Shown piece by piece: positions 46,107-55,478 of a DNA stretch of 64,000 bases. The stretch's first letter is position 1. Each line of letters opens with the position of its first letter. The stretch comes from Flavobacteriales bacterium (GTDB lineage Bacteria > Bacteroidota > Bacteroidia > Flavobacteriales_G > Salibacteraceae): the NCBI GenBank assembly GCA_018660685.1, contig JABJJW010000014.1, forward strand, positions 1 to 64,000, written 5' to 3'. Position numbers and translations under genes: made by a program. The notes under the pieces were generated by a model. It worked only from the letters and a program-made list of their open reading frames with translations. It ran no database searches and was not told the origin of the DNA.

Positions 46107-47864
46107 ATGGCAAAATCGCGAATCATGAAGACAGCAGCACTACCAATTTTGATCATTTTAATACTAAGCTCTTGCTCTAATCAAAGACTTTCAACCGATG
46201 AACACGATGACATCTACTACTCGTCATCTGACCGATTTAATGATCAACCAAGCGAATTCAACCAAGTAGAGGAAGTAAGTGGCGAGGACTACATCAATAA
46301 GGATGACTATCACCAAGCTTCTAAGAATAATGGTTCCTACTATGTGGTAGGTCAAGAATCGAAAGACGCAAACCCGAATGCACAGGGTGCATACGCGCAG
46401 CAATCAGAAACCGGAGCGTTTTCAGATAGTGTTGCCGATGGAATGACAATCAACAACTTTTACGGTACAACTACCTATTATGAAGACGAAGGTGGCAGCG
46501 ACTATTCCTCTAACGATTCTTATGCATCTAGGATTCGTCGTTTTAACAACGTTGACGTGTATTCAAACTATGGATATTACGATCCTTACTATGTAGATCC
46601 TTATTGGAACTGGGGTTGGTCAGCGTACAATCCTTATCCGAGATCCGGTTGGTCATTCGGCTGGAATAGCTGGAATGGCTGGAATGTTGGTTACAACATG
46701 GGCTGGAATGGCTGGGGCTCGCCTTATTATGGGTACGGTTGGGGCTCGCCTTACTATGGATACGGAAACGGATGGAACTCGTGGAACAACTGTGGTTGGG
46801 GTAACAACCGCAGATGGGGAAACAATTGGGGTTACGGTCCTTATGCTGGAGGATATTGGAACGGATACGACAATGGCTACGCGGACGGCTATTATGATGG
46901 TTACTACGGATTCAACGATGGTTCTTGGAATAGAGGTCAGCAATATGGTTCTACATTAGTAGGCCGTAGACAACTCGCAACAGATCGTGGGTTTGATAAT
47001 CCAAGTCGTATTCCAGTAAGTGAAAGTCAAACTCAAGCGAAACAATCCAAAATCAATCCTTCAGATGGTCGAGCATCACAACCCAATGGATCAGTCGGAA
47101 TAGTAGATCAGGTGATTAAGGATGATAGTAAAGTCAAAGGAAGTTTTGCAACTGGTCAATCAGCCTCTGCCCAAAAGCTAGAAAATATCAACGGCCTCTA
47201 CACACCGAGTAAAGGAAAAACGATTAATTCTACATCCAAGCAGGTTGGCATTAACGAGAAGTCAGTGAAGGCGAGTACTACGTATGCTCAGAACTCTTCT
47301 CCATCTAAGTATCAGTCGGAAGGAGTTAGAAGAACACCTCAAAAGGCAAATCGATATGCTGGAAATGTCATCGGAACTCAGAATGCGACAAAGCAGGTGC
47401 GTCACTATCAGACGCAGCAGCATCAAGCAAGCTCGAGTAAAGGTGAAAAGTATAGTGGTAGAACTTACCAATCTCCAAATCAAACTACTAAGAGTACGCG
47501 CTCTTCTCAACCTTTGAAAAGCACGAGAAATGTGTCGTCTCCCCAGAGGAATAGTTCTTACACTGCTCCTTCAAGAAACACGCAACCAAGCAGGTCATAT
47601 AATCAGCCATCGAAGCAACCGAAGAGTGTATCACCACAGCCGAGTCGCAGATCGTCAACTTCGCCTAGCTCTCGGTCTAAGTCATACTCTTCTCCGAGTC
47701 GGAGCCGATCTAGATCAAGCCACAGTAGTGGAAGCAGCTCTAGAAGCAGCAAGCCAAGCTTGAGTCCTTCAAGCAGGTCATCAAGTTCAGCGGGAAGAGC
47801 TCGACCTTCTTCAAGTGGTCGAAGCGGAGGTGGTAGCAAACCATCACTTGGTCGCAGAAGATGA
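46107..47864 (+). CDS. Ser/Arg- and Tyr/Trp/Gly-rich lipoprotein of unknown function
   Basis: 585 aa (ATG 46107; ATG 46125 also gives a good signal). The lipoprotein signal ends at LILSSC. Four zones follow: an acidic Tyr/Ser/Asp zone (about 24-150); a Tyr-, Trp-, Gly- and Asn-rich low-complexity zone (about 150-270) with GWNSWNGWN and a 9-residue tandem repeat GSPYYGYGW; a polar Ser/Thr/Gln/Asn zone; and a C-terminal ~170-residue Ser/Arg/Pro-rich tail (SRSRSRSS-type runs) ending GRRR. No catalytic motif. Related 'YG-rich' lipoproteins occur upstream of OmpP1 porins in Bacteroidota as I recall. The next gene overlaps by 4 nt. Likely disordered and surface- or periplasm-facing. Confidence 0.8.
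   Translation: MAKSRIMKTAALPILIILILSSCSNQRLSTDEHDDIYYSSSDRFNDQPSEFNQVEEVSGEDYINKDDYHQASKNNGSYYVVGQESKDANPNAQGAYAQQSETGAFSDSVADGMTINNFYGTTTYYEDEGGSDYSSNDSYASRIRRFNNVDVYSNYGYYDPYYVDPYWNWGWSAYNPYPRSGWSFGWNSWNGWNVGYNMGWNGWGSPYYGYGWGSPYYGYGNGWNSWNNCGWGNNRRWGNNWGYGPYAGGYWNGYDNGYADGYYDGYYGFNDGSWNRGQQYGSTLVGRRQLATDRGFDNPSRIPVSESQTQAKQSKINPSDGRASQPNGSVGIVDQVIKDDSKVKGSFATGQSASAQKLENINGLYTPSKGKTINSTSKQVGINEKSVKASTTYAQNSSPSKYQSEGVRRTPQKANRYAGNVIGTQNATKQVRHYQTQQHQASSSKGEKYSGRTYQSPNQTTKSTRSSQPLKSTRNVSSPQRNSSYTAPSRNTQPSRSYNQPSKQPKSVSPQPSRRSSTSPSSRSKSYSSPSRSRSRSSHSSGSSSRSSKPSLSPSSRSSSSAGRARPSSSGRSGGGSKPSLGRRR
46716..46766 (+). repeat. Imperfect 27-nt tandem duplication in the Tyr/Trp/Gly zone
   Basis: Two adjacent copies of a 27-nt unit beginning GGCTCGCCTTA encode two successive GSPYYGYG blocks, in frame, with only third-position differences. 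It marks local expansion of the low-complexity region by slippage or duplication. Confidence 0.85.
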
Positions 47865-49333
47865 TTAAAACTCAATTTATAACTGCGCTCCTACTTTTAG
47901 GAGCGCATTTTTCATTCGCCCAGAATGAAGTGGATGCTTTAAACCTATCAAGAGAAGAGGTCACAGGTTCTGCAAGATTCATAGCACTCGGGGGAGCTTT
48001 TACGTCATTGGGAGGTGACTTTAGCGGTTCTGCGATTAATCCAGCCGGTGTGGCTGTGTTCAGAAATTCAGAGTTCTCCCTAACCCCGGCTTACCACACT
48101 CATATTTCTTCTTCCGATTACTATGGCACGAGTACAATTGGAAGTAAGACAAATTTCAATTTTGGCTCACTTGGTCTAGTAGCAGTTCGAAACCTCACTA
48201 AAACAGGAAAATGGAAGAGTTCAGCCTTTAGTGTCGGTATCAACCGAACATTCAATTATAATCAGTCGACCACAATACAGGGAAGCGGGATTCCTACGTC
48301 CATTCTTGACGATTATGAAAACATTCTTAGAGAGAATAATGTAACCTGGACAGAGTTTAGCTCGGATTATCCGGCATACCCATTCGATCTATTTCTCGCT
48401 TGGAACAACTATCTAATTGACACAACTTCCGGTGGAGTTGAATTCTTCAATGCAAGCGGACAGCTCCCAAATGATCAGACCTATCTTTCAGAAATCACAG
48501 GTTCAAAACGAGAGACCGTTTTCAATTTTGGAAGCAATTACGACGACAAATGGTATTTCGGAATAGGCCTCATATTCTCTAGAAATTCACGGACTTTTCA
48601 ATACGCGTACCGAGAAACTTATGACGACGCCGACACCACCACTTCACTCTCACAATTCACCTATGAATTCGCCGAGAAGATTAATGGAAATGGCACAGCG
48701 ATGAACATCGGGGCCATTTATAGACCGATCGAACCTCTTCGAATTGGCTTTTCATTTAAGTCCCCGACCTTTTATTCTTTGGACATTGAATACTCATCTA
48801 GAAACGATGCAGTTTTCGGTGACACATCACTCTCTACCAACTCACCTCAAACTGGGTTTTATGAATTTAGACTAACCACGCCGATGCAAGCTAATCTTGG
48901 CGTTTCCTATGTGTTCCAGAAACATGGCCTTCTAACGGCAGACATCGAATTTGTTGACTACACCGGAATCCGAATGTTTGGAATAAGTGACGGGTATTCT
49001 TTTTCAAAAGAAGAATCAAATATCAAGACCTATTTAACGCCTCAAATCAATACGAAACTCGGTGGTGAATATAGATTGACTTCGAACTTTAGTTTACGCG
49101 GAGGATTTGCCCACTATGGCGATCCTTTCAACAAGAAATCATTGGGTACTGATGCTTTCAATCTGTACAGCTTTGGTCTGGGATATAGAACCGATCTTTT
49201 TTATCTAGATGGGTCATATCAAATGAAGACAAGTGCTGATTCAGACTTTATCTACGATGCTTCGTTGGTTGATGCCTATGCAGTCGAAAGAACCGATCAT
49301 CGATTTGCAGTCACGTTTGGTTTTAAGTTCTAA
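47861..49333 (+). CDS. OmpP1/FadL-family outer-membrane transport protein
   Basis: 490 aa with signal peptide MIKTQFITALLLLGAHFSFAQ. An outer-membrane beta-barrel of the FadL/TodX group: the N-terminal plug region has RFIALGGAFTSLGGDFSGSAINPAGVAVF, of which SAINPAGVAVF is the family hallmark. The rest alternates aromatic-ended strands and finishes with a terminal aromatic residue (VTFGFKF). It would passively transport hydrophobic molecules such as long-chain fatty acids. ATG overlaps the stop of the Ser/Arg-rich lipoprotein by 4 nt, so co-translated. 3' end overlaps the M1 peptidase by 4 nt. Confidence 0.92.
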   Translation: MIKTQFITALLLLGAHFSFAQNEVDALNLSREEVTGSARFIALGGAFTSLGGDFSGSAINPAGVAVFRNSEFSLTPAYHTHISSSDYYGTSTIGSKTNFNFGSLGLVAVRNLTKTGKWKSSAFSVGINRTFNYNQSTTIQGSGIPTSILDDYENILRENNVTWTEFSSDYPAYPFDLFLAWNNYLIDTTSGGVEFFNASGQLPNDQTYLSEITGSKRETVFNFGSNYDDKWYFGIGLIFSRNSRTFQYAYRETYDDADTTTSLSQFTYEFAEKINGNGTAMNIGAIYRPIEPLRIGFSFKSPTFYSLDIEYSSRNDAVFGDTSLSTNSPQTGFYEFRLTTPMQANLGVSYVFQKHGLLTADIEFVDYTGIRMFGISDGYSFSKEESNIKTYLTPQINTKLGGEYRLTSNFSLRGGFAHYGDPFNKKSLGTDAFNLYSFGLGYRTDLFYLDGSYQMKTSADSDFIYDASLVDAYAVERTDHRFAVTFGFKF

Positions 49334-51732
49334 TCCTTGGAAAGGATGAATTTTCCATGGGCCAACTCGTCTTTGTGCTGTATCACATAGTGATAAACTC
49401 CCTCTGGAAATTCTGAGAAATCTTCTTCGGAATTCATGCCAATCTCCTTTTGAAATTTCAAATTTCTTCCTAAACTATCAAATACAGAAAGTTTAGCTGT
49501 TGGCCACTCCTGCAATTGGAACGTGACTTTTCCGCTACTCGGATTGGGAAAGACCTCGACTAGAGCGGTCCTCTTCTCGTTCATACCCAGCGCGCTCTGG
49601 TCCTGATTTGCCAGAACGTAGTCACCTGGTTTGATTTTACTGAGTTGCATAATTCCTAAGGCGTTGTTGGATAGACCCAGAATGTTCTTTTCGTAGAATT
49701 CGTATTCTTCCCAATCATGAGACGAACTTGATCGATGCAGTAAGATTAGACTGTCCTCTGTCTCGCCGACTAGGTCAATGTCCAAGTATCCAGCAGAACC
49801 ACTGCTCCTCCCATCGTAGAAAAAGGTTGCGCTCATTTCTACATTCTCCAAATCAATTCCGCCTACTGTCCAATAATGGTAACTTGACATCGTAAATGCC
49901 TTAGTAGACCACTGTTTGATAGGATCTGGATACGACCAGACGTGATCAAAATAGACCAAGGCAGAGTCGCTGTTAGAATTAACTTCAACATCCCAAAACA
50001 TATTGTCCAAATTCAAATTCCCAATCTCCTCAATAACGACTCGATCCCGTGTCCTAGCCTGCGCCATTTGATTCTCATCGTAAAGAGCCACATATGCTGG
50101 ATCCAATGATGTGCTGACAGTTGATTCCGCAAATGAGCCGCTCATCTCTACTTTACCGCTTTGAGAATTCCAATCTTCGTCATAAACGGTGTAGTACACT
50201 GGCACTCCTGAGTGGAAATCCTCGCGTCCTTTCAATTTTTGCTGGAAATACATGGTGAGGGAAAAATCGTCCCCATCAGGCACACTTGAAAAAGAGTCAA
50301 GTACGACAACATTATACCCACCCGAGAATACCCAGTCTCCAAAAAAGTGACTTAAATCTTCTCCCGTATGCTCGCTGAAATATTTCTCCATCGAATCGGA
50401 GGAAACAGCCGCCATCTGATAGTGATCCATGAAGCCTTCACAGGCATCGAAAAAATCATCATCACCAAGGTAGCCTCGCAAGTTATGTGCGACCAATGCT
50501 CCCTTTTTATAAACATGATCTCCATACACATATTCGTGGGGTTGTCCTGAAACTGGTCGATAAAACTCTTCGAAATGGTGTCCATACTGTAGCATATATC
50601 TCAAGTCATCAAGCATATGCTCTTCGTAGGTTTCTCTTCCATACACATGCTCATCGAATAGGTATTCTGAAAATGAAGCCCAACCTTCATTAATCCACAT
50701 ATCACCATCAGTCTGACATGTCACATTATCACCCCACCACATGTGAGCTAATTCATGGCTCATCAGGCTCTCATTCCCAAGTCCACCACCGGCTACCGCA
50801 TATATCGGATACGTGATATTGGTCGCATGTTCCATCGCTCCAGAATTGAATGGAACCAAGCTGTATCCTACTTTATCAAATCGATAAACACCGTAGGCAT
50901 TTTCGAATGAATTGATAGCATCGTCTAGGTGGATGAATGAACTCTTAGCTTTCGATGTGTCGGTTGCTTTTGCATGAACTTGAACTGGAGTAGATCCAAA
51001 AGGCCCGGTATAATTCCATTCTAAAATCTCATAATTAGCAACGGCGACATTGGCCAAATAAGACGGGATCGCCTGATCCAGGCTCCAGTTAAATGTTTGG
51101 GTCCCATCGAGATTATCGACCACTCCATCGAGTATGCCGTTGCACGAAGCCCTTTTCAAAGTATCAGTCGTGATGTGAAAGATATATGTGTTCCGTTCGA
51201 TGAAGTTATCAAAGCAGGGAAACCAAATTCTGCCATAGCTATGCGGATCATCAGCAAATCCAACTCCCAAATTCCAAGCATAACCGCTATTGAAGTAAAA
51301 CCCACCCCAACCAGATGCATCTTTCATCGGGCTTCCATGGTAATAAATCGTCAGACTATATTCTTGATTCAAATCGAAATTTTGATCAAAATCAACGAGC
51401 AGTTGACTGTCTCGGGGTTGGAATCCTACAACACCTTCACCTACCACACTGTCTGTCGTCAAGCCTTCGAAGTCAAAAAGAATTCGCTTCGCATCATTCT
51501 TGAGAGCCTCAAACTTGATCTCGGCGTGTCCGCTGATTTCAGAATTACTCATATCAGTGAAATCTAGGCTTAGTTCAATTTCTATGATATCAACACTGTC
51601 GCTTCTAAAATCTTCTATTTGAAGCCTTTTACCCTCTATGTTCCCTTTGTACTTAGAACAATACTGAGCAGATAGTTGGACCCCAACGAAAAGAAATAAC
51701 GTGATCGACAAAAATTTCGCGAATTGACTCAT
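49330..51732 (-). CDS. T9SS-secreted M1-family zinc aminopeptidase
   Basis: 800 aa with signal peptide (FLSITLFLFVGVQLSAQ). The exopeptidase motif is GAMEH (298-302). The zinc motif is HELAH (326-330) with the third ligand Glu349 in NEG, 18 residues between His330 and Glu349, as in gluzincins. A C-terminal helical domain and a beta region follow, then a T9SS type A sorting domain from VEVFPNPSSGK. It is predicted to act outside the cell on peptides, feeding amino acids to the organism. It diverges from the 520-aa unknown gene across 181 nt where I saw no clear signals. Confidence 0.93.
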   Translation of the reverse strand: MSQFAKFLSITLFLFVGVQLSAQYCSKYKGNIEGKRLQIEDFRSDSVDIIEIELSLDFTDMSNSEISGHAEIKFEALKNDAKRILFDFEGLTTDSVVGEGVVGFQPRDSQLLVDFDQNFDLNQEYSLTIYYHGSPMKDASGWGGFYFNSGYAWNLGVGFADDPHSYGRIWFPCFDNFIERNTYIFHITTDTLKRASCNGILDGVVDNLDGTQTFNWSLDQAIPSYLANVAVANYEILEWNYTGPFGSTPVQVHAKATDTSKAKSSFIHLDDAINSFENAYGVYRFDKVGYSLVPFNSGAMEHATNITYPIYAVAGGGLGNESLMSHELAHMWWGDNVTCQTDGDMWINEGWASFSEYLFDEHVYGRETYEEHMLDDLRYMLQYGHHFEEFYRPVSGQPHEYVYGDHVYKKGALVAHNLRGYLGDDDFFDACEGFMDHYQMAAVSSDSMEKYFSEHTGEDLSHFFGDWVFSGGYNVVVLDSFSSVPDGDDFSLTMYFQQKLKGREDFHSGVPVYYTVYDEDWNSQSGKVEMSGSFAESTVSTSLDPAYVALYDENQMAQARTRDRVVIEEIGNLNLDNMFWDVEVNSNSDSALVYFDHVWSYPDPIKQWSTKAFTMSSYHYWTVGGIDLENVEMSATFFYDGRSSGSAGYLDIDLVGETEDSLILLHRSSSSHDWEEYEFYEKNILGLSNNALGIMQLSKIKPGDYVLANQDQSALGMNEKRTALVEVFPNPSSGKVTFQLQEWPTAKLSVFDSLGRNLKFQKEIGMNSEEDFSEFPEGVYHYVIQHKDELAHGKFILSKD

Positions 51733-51913
51733 GCCGTAAATATCTTAAAAGTACACGACGGACAGGGCCTTAGAGCCGTTTTCGACTCCCAACATGGTGG
51801 TGGGCATATCGAATTTTAAGATTTTTCTTGTATTCCTATGTAAACTTTTGTTCACTTCACTCGTCTATCAAATGCACGTCCTTTAGAAATGCAGAACAAA
51901 CACCTCTAAAGCT

Positions 51914-53476
51914 ATGAAACCTTCTCAGGAATTGTTTAAACTAACCAAGTCATTGACGAAATCAGAAAAGCGATTTTTCAAGCTTTTGTCTTCACTCCAA
52001 TCTGGTGAAAAGAACTACATCAAGCTCTTCGACGCAATTGAGAAACAAAGCTCTTATGACGAAGAGGCGATAAAAAAACAGTTCAAGAACGAGACTTTCA
52101 TCAAGCATTTACCATCTGAAAAGAATCACCTCTACAAACTCATACTTAAAAGCCTTCGCTCGTTCTATTCTGAAAACAGCATCTCTGCAATCCTCGCTGA
52201 ACATATTCAGAGCATTGAAATCCTATACAACAAGGCGCTGTACATGGAATGCGCCAAACTTGTAAAAAAGGGTAAGAAATTGGCGGAAGCCCACGAGCGA
52301 TTCTACTATCTATTTGAGTTAATCAAATGGGAAAAAATGCTTCTCGAAGAGGAATATCAATCCGGAGATTTCAGTGCTGATTTAAATAAGGTTATCGAAG
52401 AGGAACAGTGGGTTATTCGAAGGCTGAGGAATTTAGCGGAATATCAAATCTTGTATTCTAAAGTCAATTACGTTTTCAGACAAGGTGGCTTCATTCGAAA
52501 TGAAGGAGAAGAGTCGATGATCAATGAAATTCTATCTCATGATTTAATAAAAGGGAAGAATACAGCGCTATCAAAGAGAGCAGCAGCCACCTGCTACCAT
52601 GTAAAAGGGTTATGTGCAATCACCACGAATGAGGTCGAAGATTCCTTCAACAACTTTAGTAAGGTTGTGAAGATTTTTGAAGAAAATCCAAATCTCATTC
52701 AGGACATTCCGAAGCAATACATCAAGTCACTTGGGAATTTGTTTTTCTATTACATCCGGACCGGAGAGTATGTCCAACTCACAGAGCTCATTGAAAAGAT
52801 GCGCTCTTTAAAGAAGCAGCTCGGCTTTAATCGTATTGACATTGAAATCCGAATATTCATTACTACTCATTACTTCGAAATGTTGGCTTATGAACGGCAA
52901 GGCAATTACGAAGCTGCCTTGGGAATGATAGAACCGGTCAAAAACAAGTTGAAAGAGTTTGGAGATAAAGTCACCAAGGAAGATGAAGTTCTATTTGAGT
53001 TTTTGATTGCCAACGTCTATTTCGGTGCAGAGAAATACAGAGATTCCCTAAGGCAATTAAACAATGTGTTAAATGACAACGAGAGTAATCTCAGACAGGA
53101 TATTTACAATTTTGCGAAGCTCTTCAATTTGGTGATTCACTATGAGTTAGGAAACTTTGATTTACTTGAATACTTGGTCAAGTCTACAGAGCGATTTTTT
53201 CTCAAAAGCAAGAAATCCACGGGGGTTGATCACCATTTCGAACTGAGCTTTATTCGCTCCTTCAAAAAAGTGATAAAGTCAGCGAGAAATGCGGGAAGAA
53301 CCAACGAATTCTTCAATGAAATGAAGTCGGATCTCTCCGAACTTCTCCAGGATCAAAAGGAAGGTGTTGCGCTTGAGTACTTCGATTACGTAGCATGGGT
53401 AGACTCAAAATTAAAGTCAAGATCATACAGCTCTCTGAGAACTTCTTCTGACTTCGGAATAAGCGCCTCGAATTAA
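51914..53476 (+). CDS. Large helical-repeat protein of unknown function
   Basis: 520 aa, cytoplasmic (no signal peptide), highly charged and almost entirely helical. The N-terminus LFKLTKSLTKSEKRFFKL looks like a conserved capping motif of an uncharacterised Bacteroidota family I recall as occurring in several paralogs per genome; only one is visible here. Later segments have TPR-like spacing (AACYHVKGLCAI..., YERQGNYEAALGMIEP), suggesting a superhelical scaffold. Stop overlaps rlmB by 4 nt on the other strand. Function unknown; protein-interaction scaffold is the likeliest class. Confidence 0.8.
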   Translation: MKPSQELFKLTKSLTKSEKRFFKLLSSLQSGEKNYIKLFDAIEKQSSYDEEAIKKQFKNETFIKHLPSEKNHLYKLILKSLRSFYSENSISAILAEHIQSIEILYNKALYMECAKLVKKGKKLAEAHERFYYLFELIKWEKMLLEEEYQSGDFSADLNKVIEEEQWVIRRLRNLAEYQILYSKVNYVFRQGGFIRNEGEESMINEILSHDLIKGKNTALSKRAAATCYHVKGLCAITTNEVEDSFNNFSKVVKIFEENPNLIQDIPKQYIKSLGNLFFYYIRTGEYVQLTELIEKMRSLKKQLGFNRIDIEIRIFITTHYFEMLAYERQGNYEAALGMIEPVKNKLKEFGDKVTKEDEVLFEFLIANVYFGAEKYRDSLRQLNNVLNDNESNLRQDIYNFAKLFNLVIHYELGNFDLLEYLVKSTERFFLKSKKSTGVDHHFELSFIRSFKKVIKSARNAGRTNEFFNEMKSDLSELLQDQKEGVALEYFDYVAWVDSKLKSRSYSSLRTSSDFGISASN

Positions 53477-54210
53477 GATCGCTGGCGGACGGCTTCAAAC
53501 ATCACAACCGAAGCGGCGACGGCCACATTTAGCGAGCTCACCGATCCGTGCATCGGAATTAATGCCTGATCGGTTGACATCCGAATAAGATGTGGATCTA
53601 TTCCATCCCCTTCACTTCCAACAAGAATATTAATCGGTCCGCGAAGCGACGTTTCATAAATCGAACTTTCGGCTTTTTCAGTGCACGCTACGGTTCTAAT
53701 GCCACTGTTTCTCATGAATTTAATCGAGTCACCCAGCGACAATACTTTGCAAACCGGAATGTGGTACAAGCCTCCAGCTGAAGTTTTAATTGACTCTTCA
53801 TTGATGGCAGCAGCTCCCTTGTGGGGAATGATGATTGCATGACATCCAGCTGAAACAGCCGATCGTGCTATTGATCCAAAATTCCGAACGTCACTCACCT
53901 TGTCGAGCATTACGAAGAAGGGTGTAACGCCTTGCTCGAACAGGCCTTGTATTATTTCATCAATATTCCCAAACTCAATTGGAGAAAGGAACGCGACTGC
54001 TCCTTGGTGATTAAACCGACATAGCTTATTCAATTTCTCCTTAGGGGCTTTGATGATGGATACACTAAGATTTCTGGCTAGTTCCTTAAGCTCATTTGCC
54101 TGGTCTCCTTTGAGATCTTGCTGAATGAACAGTTTGTCAAGTGTCTTTCCTGAAAGCATTGCTTCCATGATTGGGTGAAGACCGAATATTTGTTGAGAGT
54201 CTTTTTTCAT
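53473..54210 (-). CDS. rlmB: 23S rRNA (guanosine-2'-O)-methyltransferase RlmB-type
   Basis: 245 aa from the ATG at 54210, which shares one base with the stop of the GWxTD gene (TAATG); longer ATGs read into that gene. The SpoU/TrmH substrate-binding N-domain (FGLHPIMEAML) is followed by the SPOUT knot motifs NFGSIARSA, ILVGSEGDGI and IPMHGSVSSLNVAVAA. The product probably methylates the 2'-O of G2251 in the 23S P loop. Assignment to RlmB over another TrmH enzyme is from length and motif fit. Confidence 0.92.
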   Translation of the reverse strand: MKKDSQQIFGLHPIMEAMLSGKTLDKLFIQQDLKGDQANELKELARNLSVSIIKAPKEKLNKLCRFNHQGAVAFLSPIEFGNIDEIIQGLFEQGVTPFFVMLDKVSDVRNFGSIARSAVSAGCHAIIIPHKGAAAINEESIKTSAGGLYHIPVCKVLSLGDSIKFMRNSGIRTVACTEKAESSIYETSLRGPINILVGSEGDGIDPHLIRMSTDQALIPMHGSVSSLNVAVAASVVMFEAVRQRS

Positions 54211-55478
54211 TACTTGTAGGTGAGTACACGGCCCTGACGCCAAAATTCAACAGCGCGATACCACGGTGTTTTTAAAGTCGCCGATCGATTAAGTCTATAG
54301 TCGTTAGGAGTGAATGGATTAACCACTTTGGTGAAGGTTAAGCTCAATGAATTGTACTTACCTTCTTCGCCATAAAGCCAGGTTTCGGTGGCTGTACTGC
54401 GATTCACCACATTGGGTGGACCAAACACGAGGTAACACATTCCTCTGTCTGTTTTCCATCCTTCTATGTAAGAGGCGAATAATGTATTTGCTATTTCTAC
54501 TCGTTGGTAGTAGGATCGAATTAATTCTCTTGCCCGGTTCGGGTTTCCTCCAACAGAAAGCCAATACTTATCCACGCTTTTCTTCAAACCTTCTTCCTCC
54601 ATCATCTGCGTGTATTCCTCATTCGTCGTGATAAATCGAAGCGGCATTGCCAGATCCATGACCATTTTAGCTTGTGGGTAGAATGTGCCGAAATAATAAA
54701 CAGCTCCACCGGTCTTCTTTTCTTCGTCCGTTGCGATTTGATAGAGGCCTGTTGTCGTAATGGGTAAAATAAATTTGTTTTGAGACTTAACCATTCCGAT
54801 CATCTTATCCGGTGTAAAGTCAAAAGGTTTAGGCGCAACCATGCTGAATGGTGGGGACGCAATCGGGAATTCTCGATTATAGAACTTGGCAAATAGCGCT
54901 TGTCTTGGTTCTGCTGTTCGCAGCAAGTAGGTATCTGGTTCAACCACGAAAGGTTCAAATACTAGATGATTTTCTCTGTCTAAAAGAAGAAATGACTGGC
55001 GCGTGAAAGGGTTTGACTTTGTGATCGTGACAAAAGACTTGTTCTCTCTTCTTGAGTTCAGGTCTTTCAGTGTGATCTCCAGTAGGTAGTTCCTTCCATA
55101 TGTAGTACTGATTTCTAAAGAATCGAGCAAATAGGTCTCTAGTGAGTCTTCCAGCTCTTTAAAAATCACCTTGCCACTGTCCAACGGTTCAGGAGCTGAG
55201 TAACTTGGAAAGAGTCTATACCTGAAAACAAAACTGTACGTAGTATTTCCTTGGTCATCCTCGGCATTTTGCAGGGTTCTTTTATCCGCCCTCCAAAAAA
55301 TGGTCGATCGACTATCATTTTTATTCAATACAATGTAGTCTACATCGACTTTGACCAGAGGCGCTGGATTATAGAGATAGCTGATGTTTCTACCAGCGAT
55401 GCTTCGAGGCCCGGTGCAGCTAGATGATACTAGAACCACTGCCACTAAAAAACTGGAAATGAAAAGAAACCCTCTCAT
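54210..55478 (-). CDS. GWxTD-domain lipoprotein
   Basis: 422 aa, lipoprotein signal ending VLVSSSC. The GWxTD hallmark appears as EGWKTDRGMCYLVFGPPN (about residue 340), in the C-terminal domain of unknown function that is widespread in Bacteroidota and some other phyla. The N-terminal part is beta-rich. It is presumed periplasmic or outer-membrane attached. It lies between rmuC (4-nt overlap) and rlmB (1-nt overlap), an arrangement that suggests a coupled three-gene unit. Confidence 0.87.
   Translation of the reverse strand: MRGFLFISSFLVAVVLVSSSCTGPRSIAGRNISYLYNPAPLVKVDVDYIVLNKNDSRSTIFWRADKRTLQNAEDDQGNTTYSFVFRYRLFPSYSAPEPLDSGKVIFKELEDSLETYLLDSLEISTTYGRNYLLEITLKDLNSRRENKSFVTITKSNPFTRQSFLLLDRENHLVFEPFVVEPDTYLLRTAEPRQALFAKFYNREFPIASPPFSMVAPKPFDFTPDKMIGMVKSQNKFILPITTTGLYQIATDEEKKTGGAVYYFGTFYPQAKMVMDLAMPLRFITTNEEYTQMMEEEGLKKSVDKYWLSVGGNPNRARELIRSYYQRVEIANTLFASYIEGWKTDRGMCYLVFGPPNVVNRSTATETWLYGEEGKYNSLSLTFTKVVNPFTPNDYRLNRSATLKTPWYRAVEFWRQGRVLTYK

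Noticed and set aside
46653-46959. Long open frames antisense to and in another frame of the Ser/Arg-rich lipoprotein
   Set aside because: They are by-products of the biased Gly/Trp/Tyr codons of the real gene; they have no start signals or protein-like composition.
47262-47875. Leu/Arg-rich open frames opposite the Ser/Arg tail
   Set aside because: They are composed almost wholly of Leu, Arg, Asp and Gly from repeated Ser/Arg codons on the other strand, with no independent signals.
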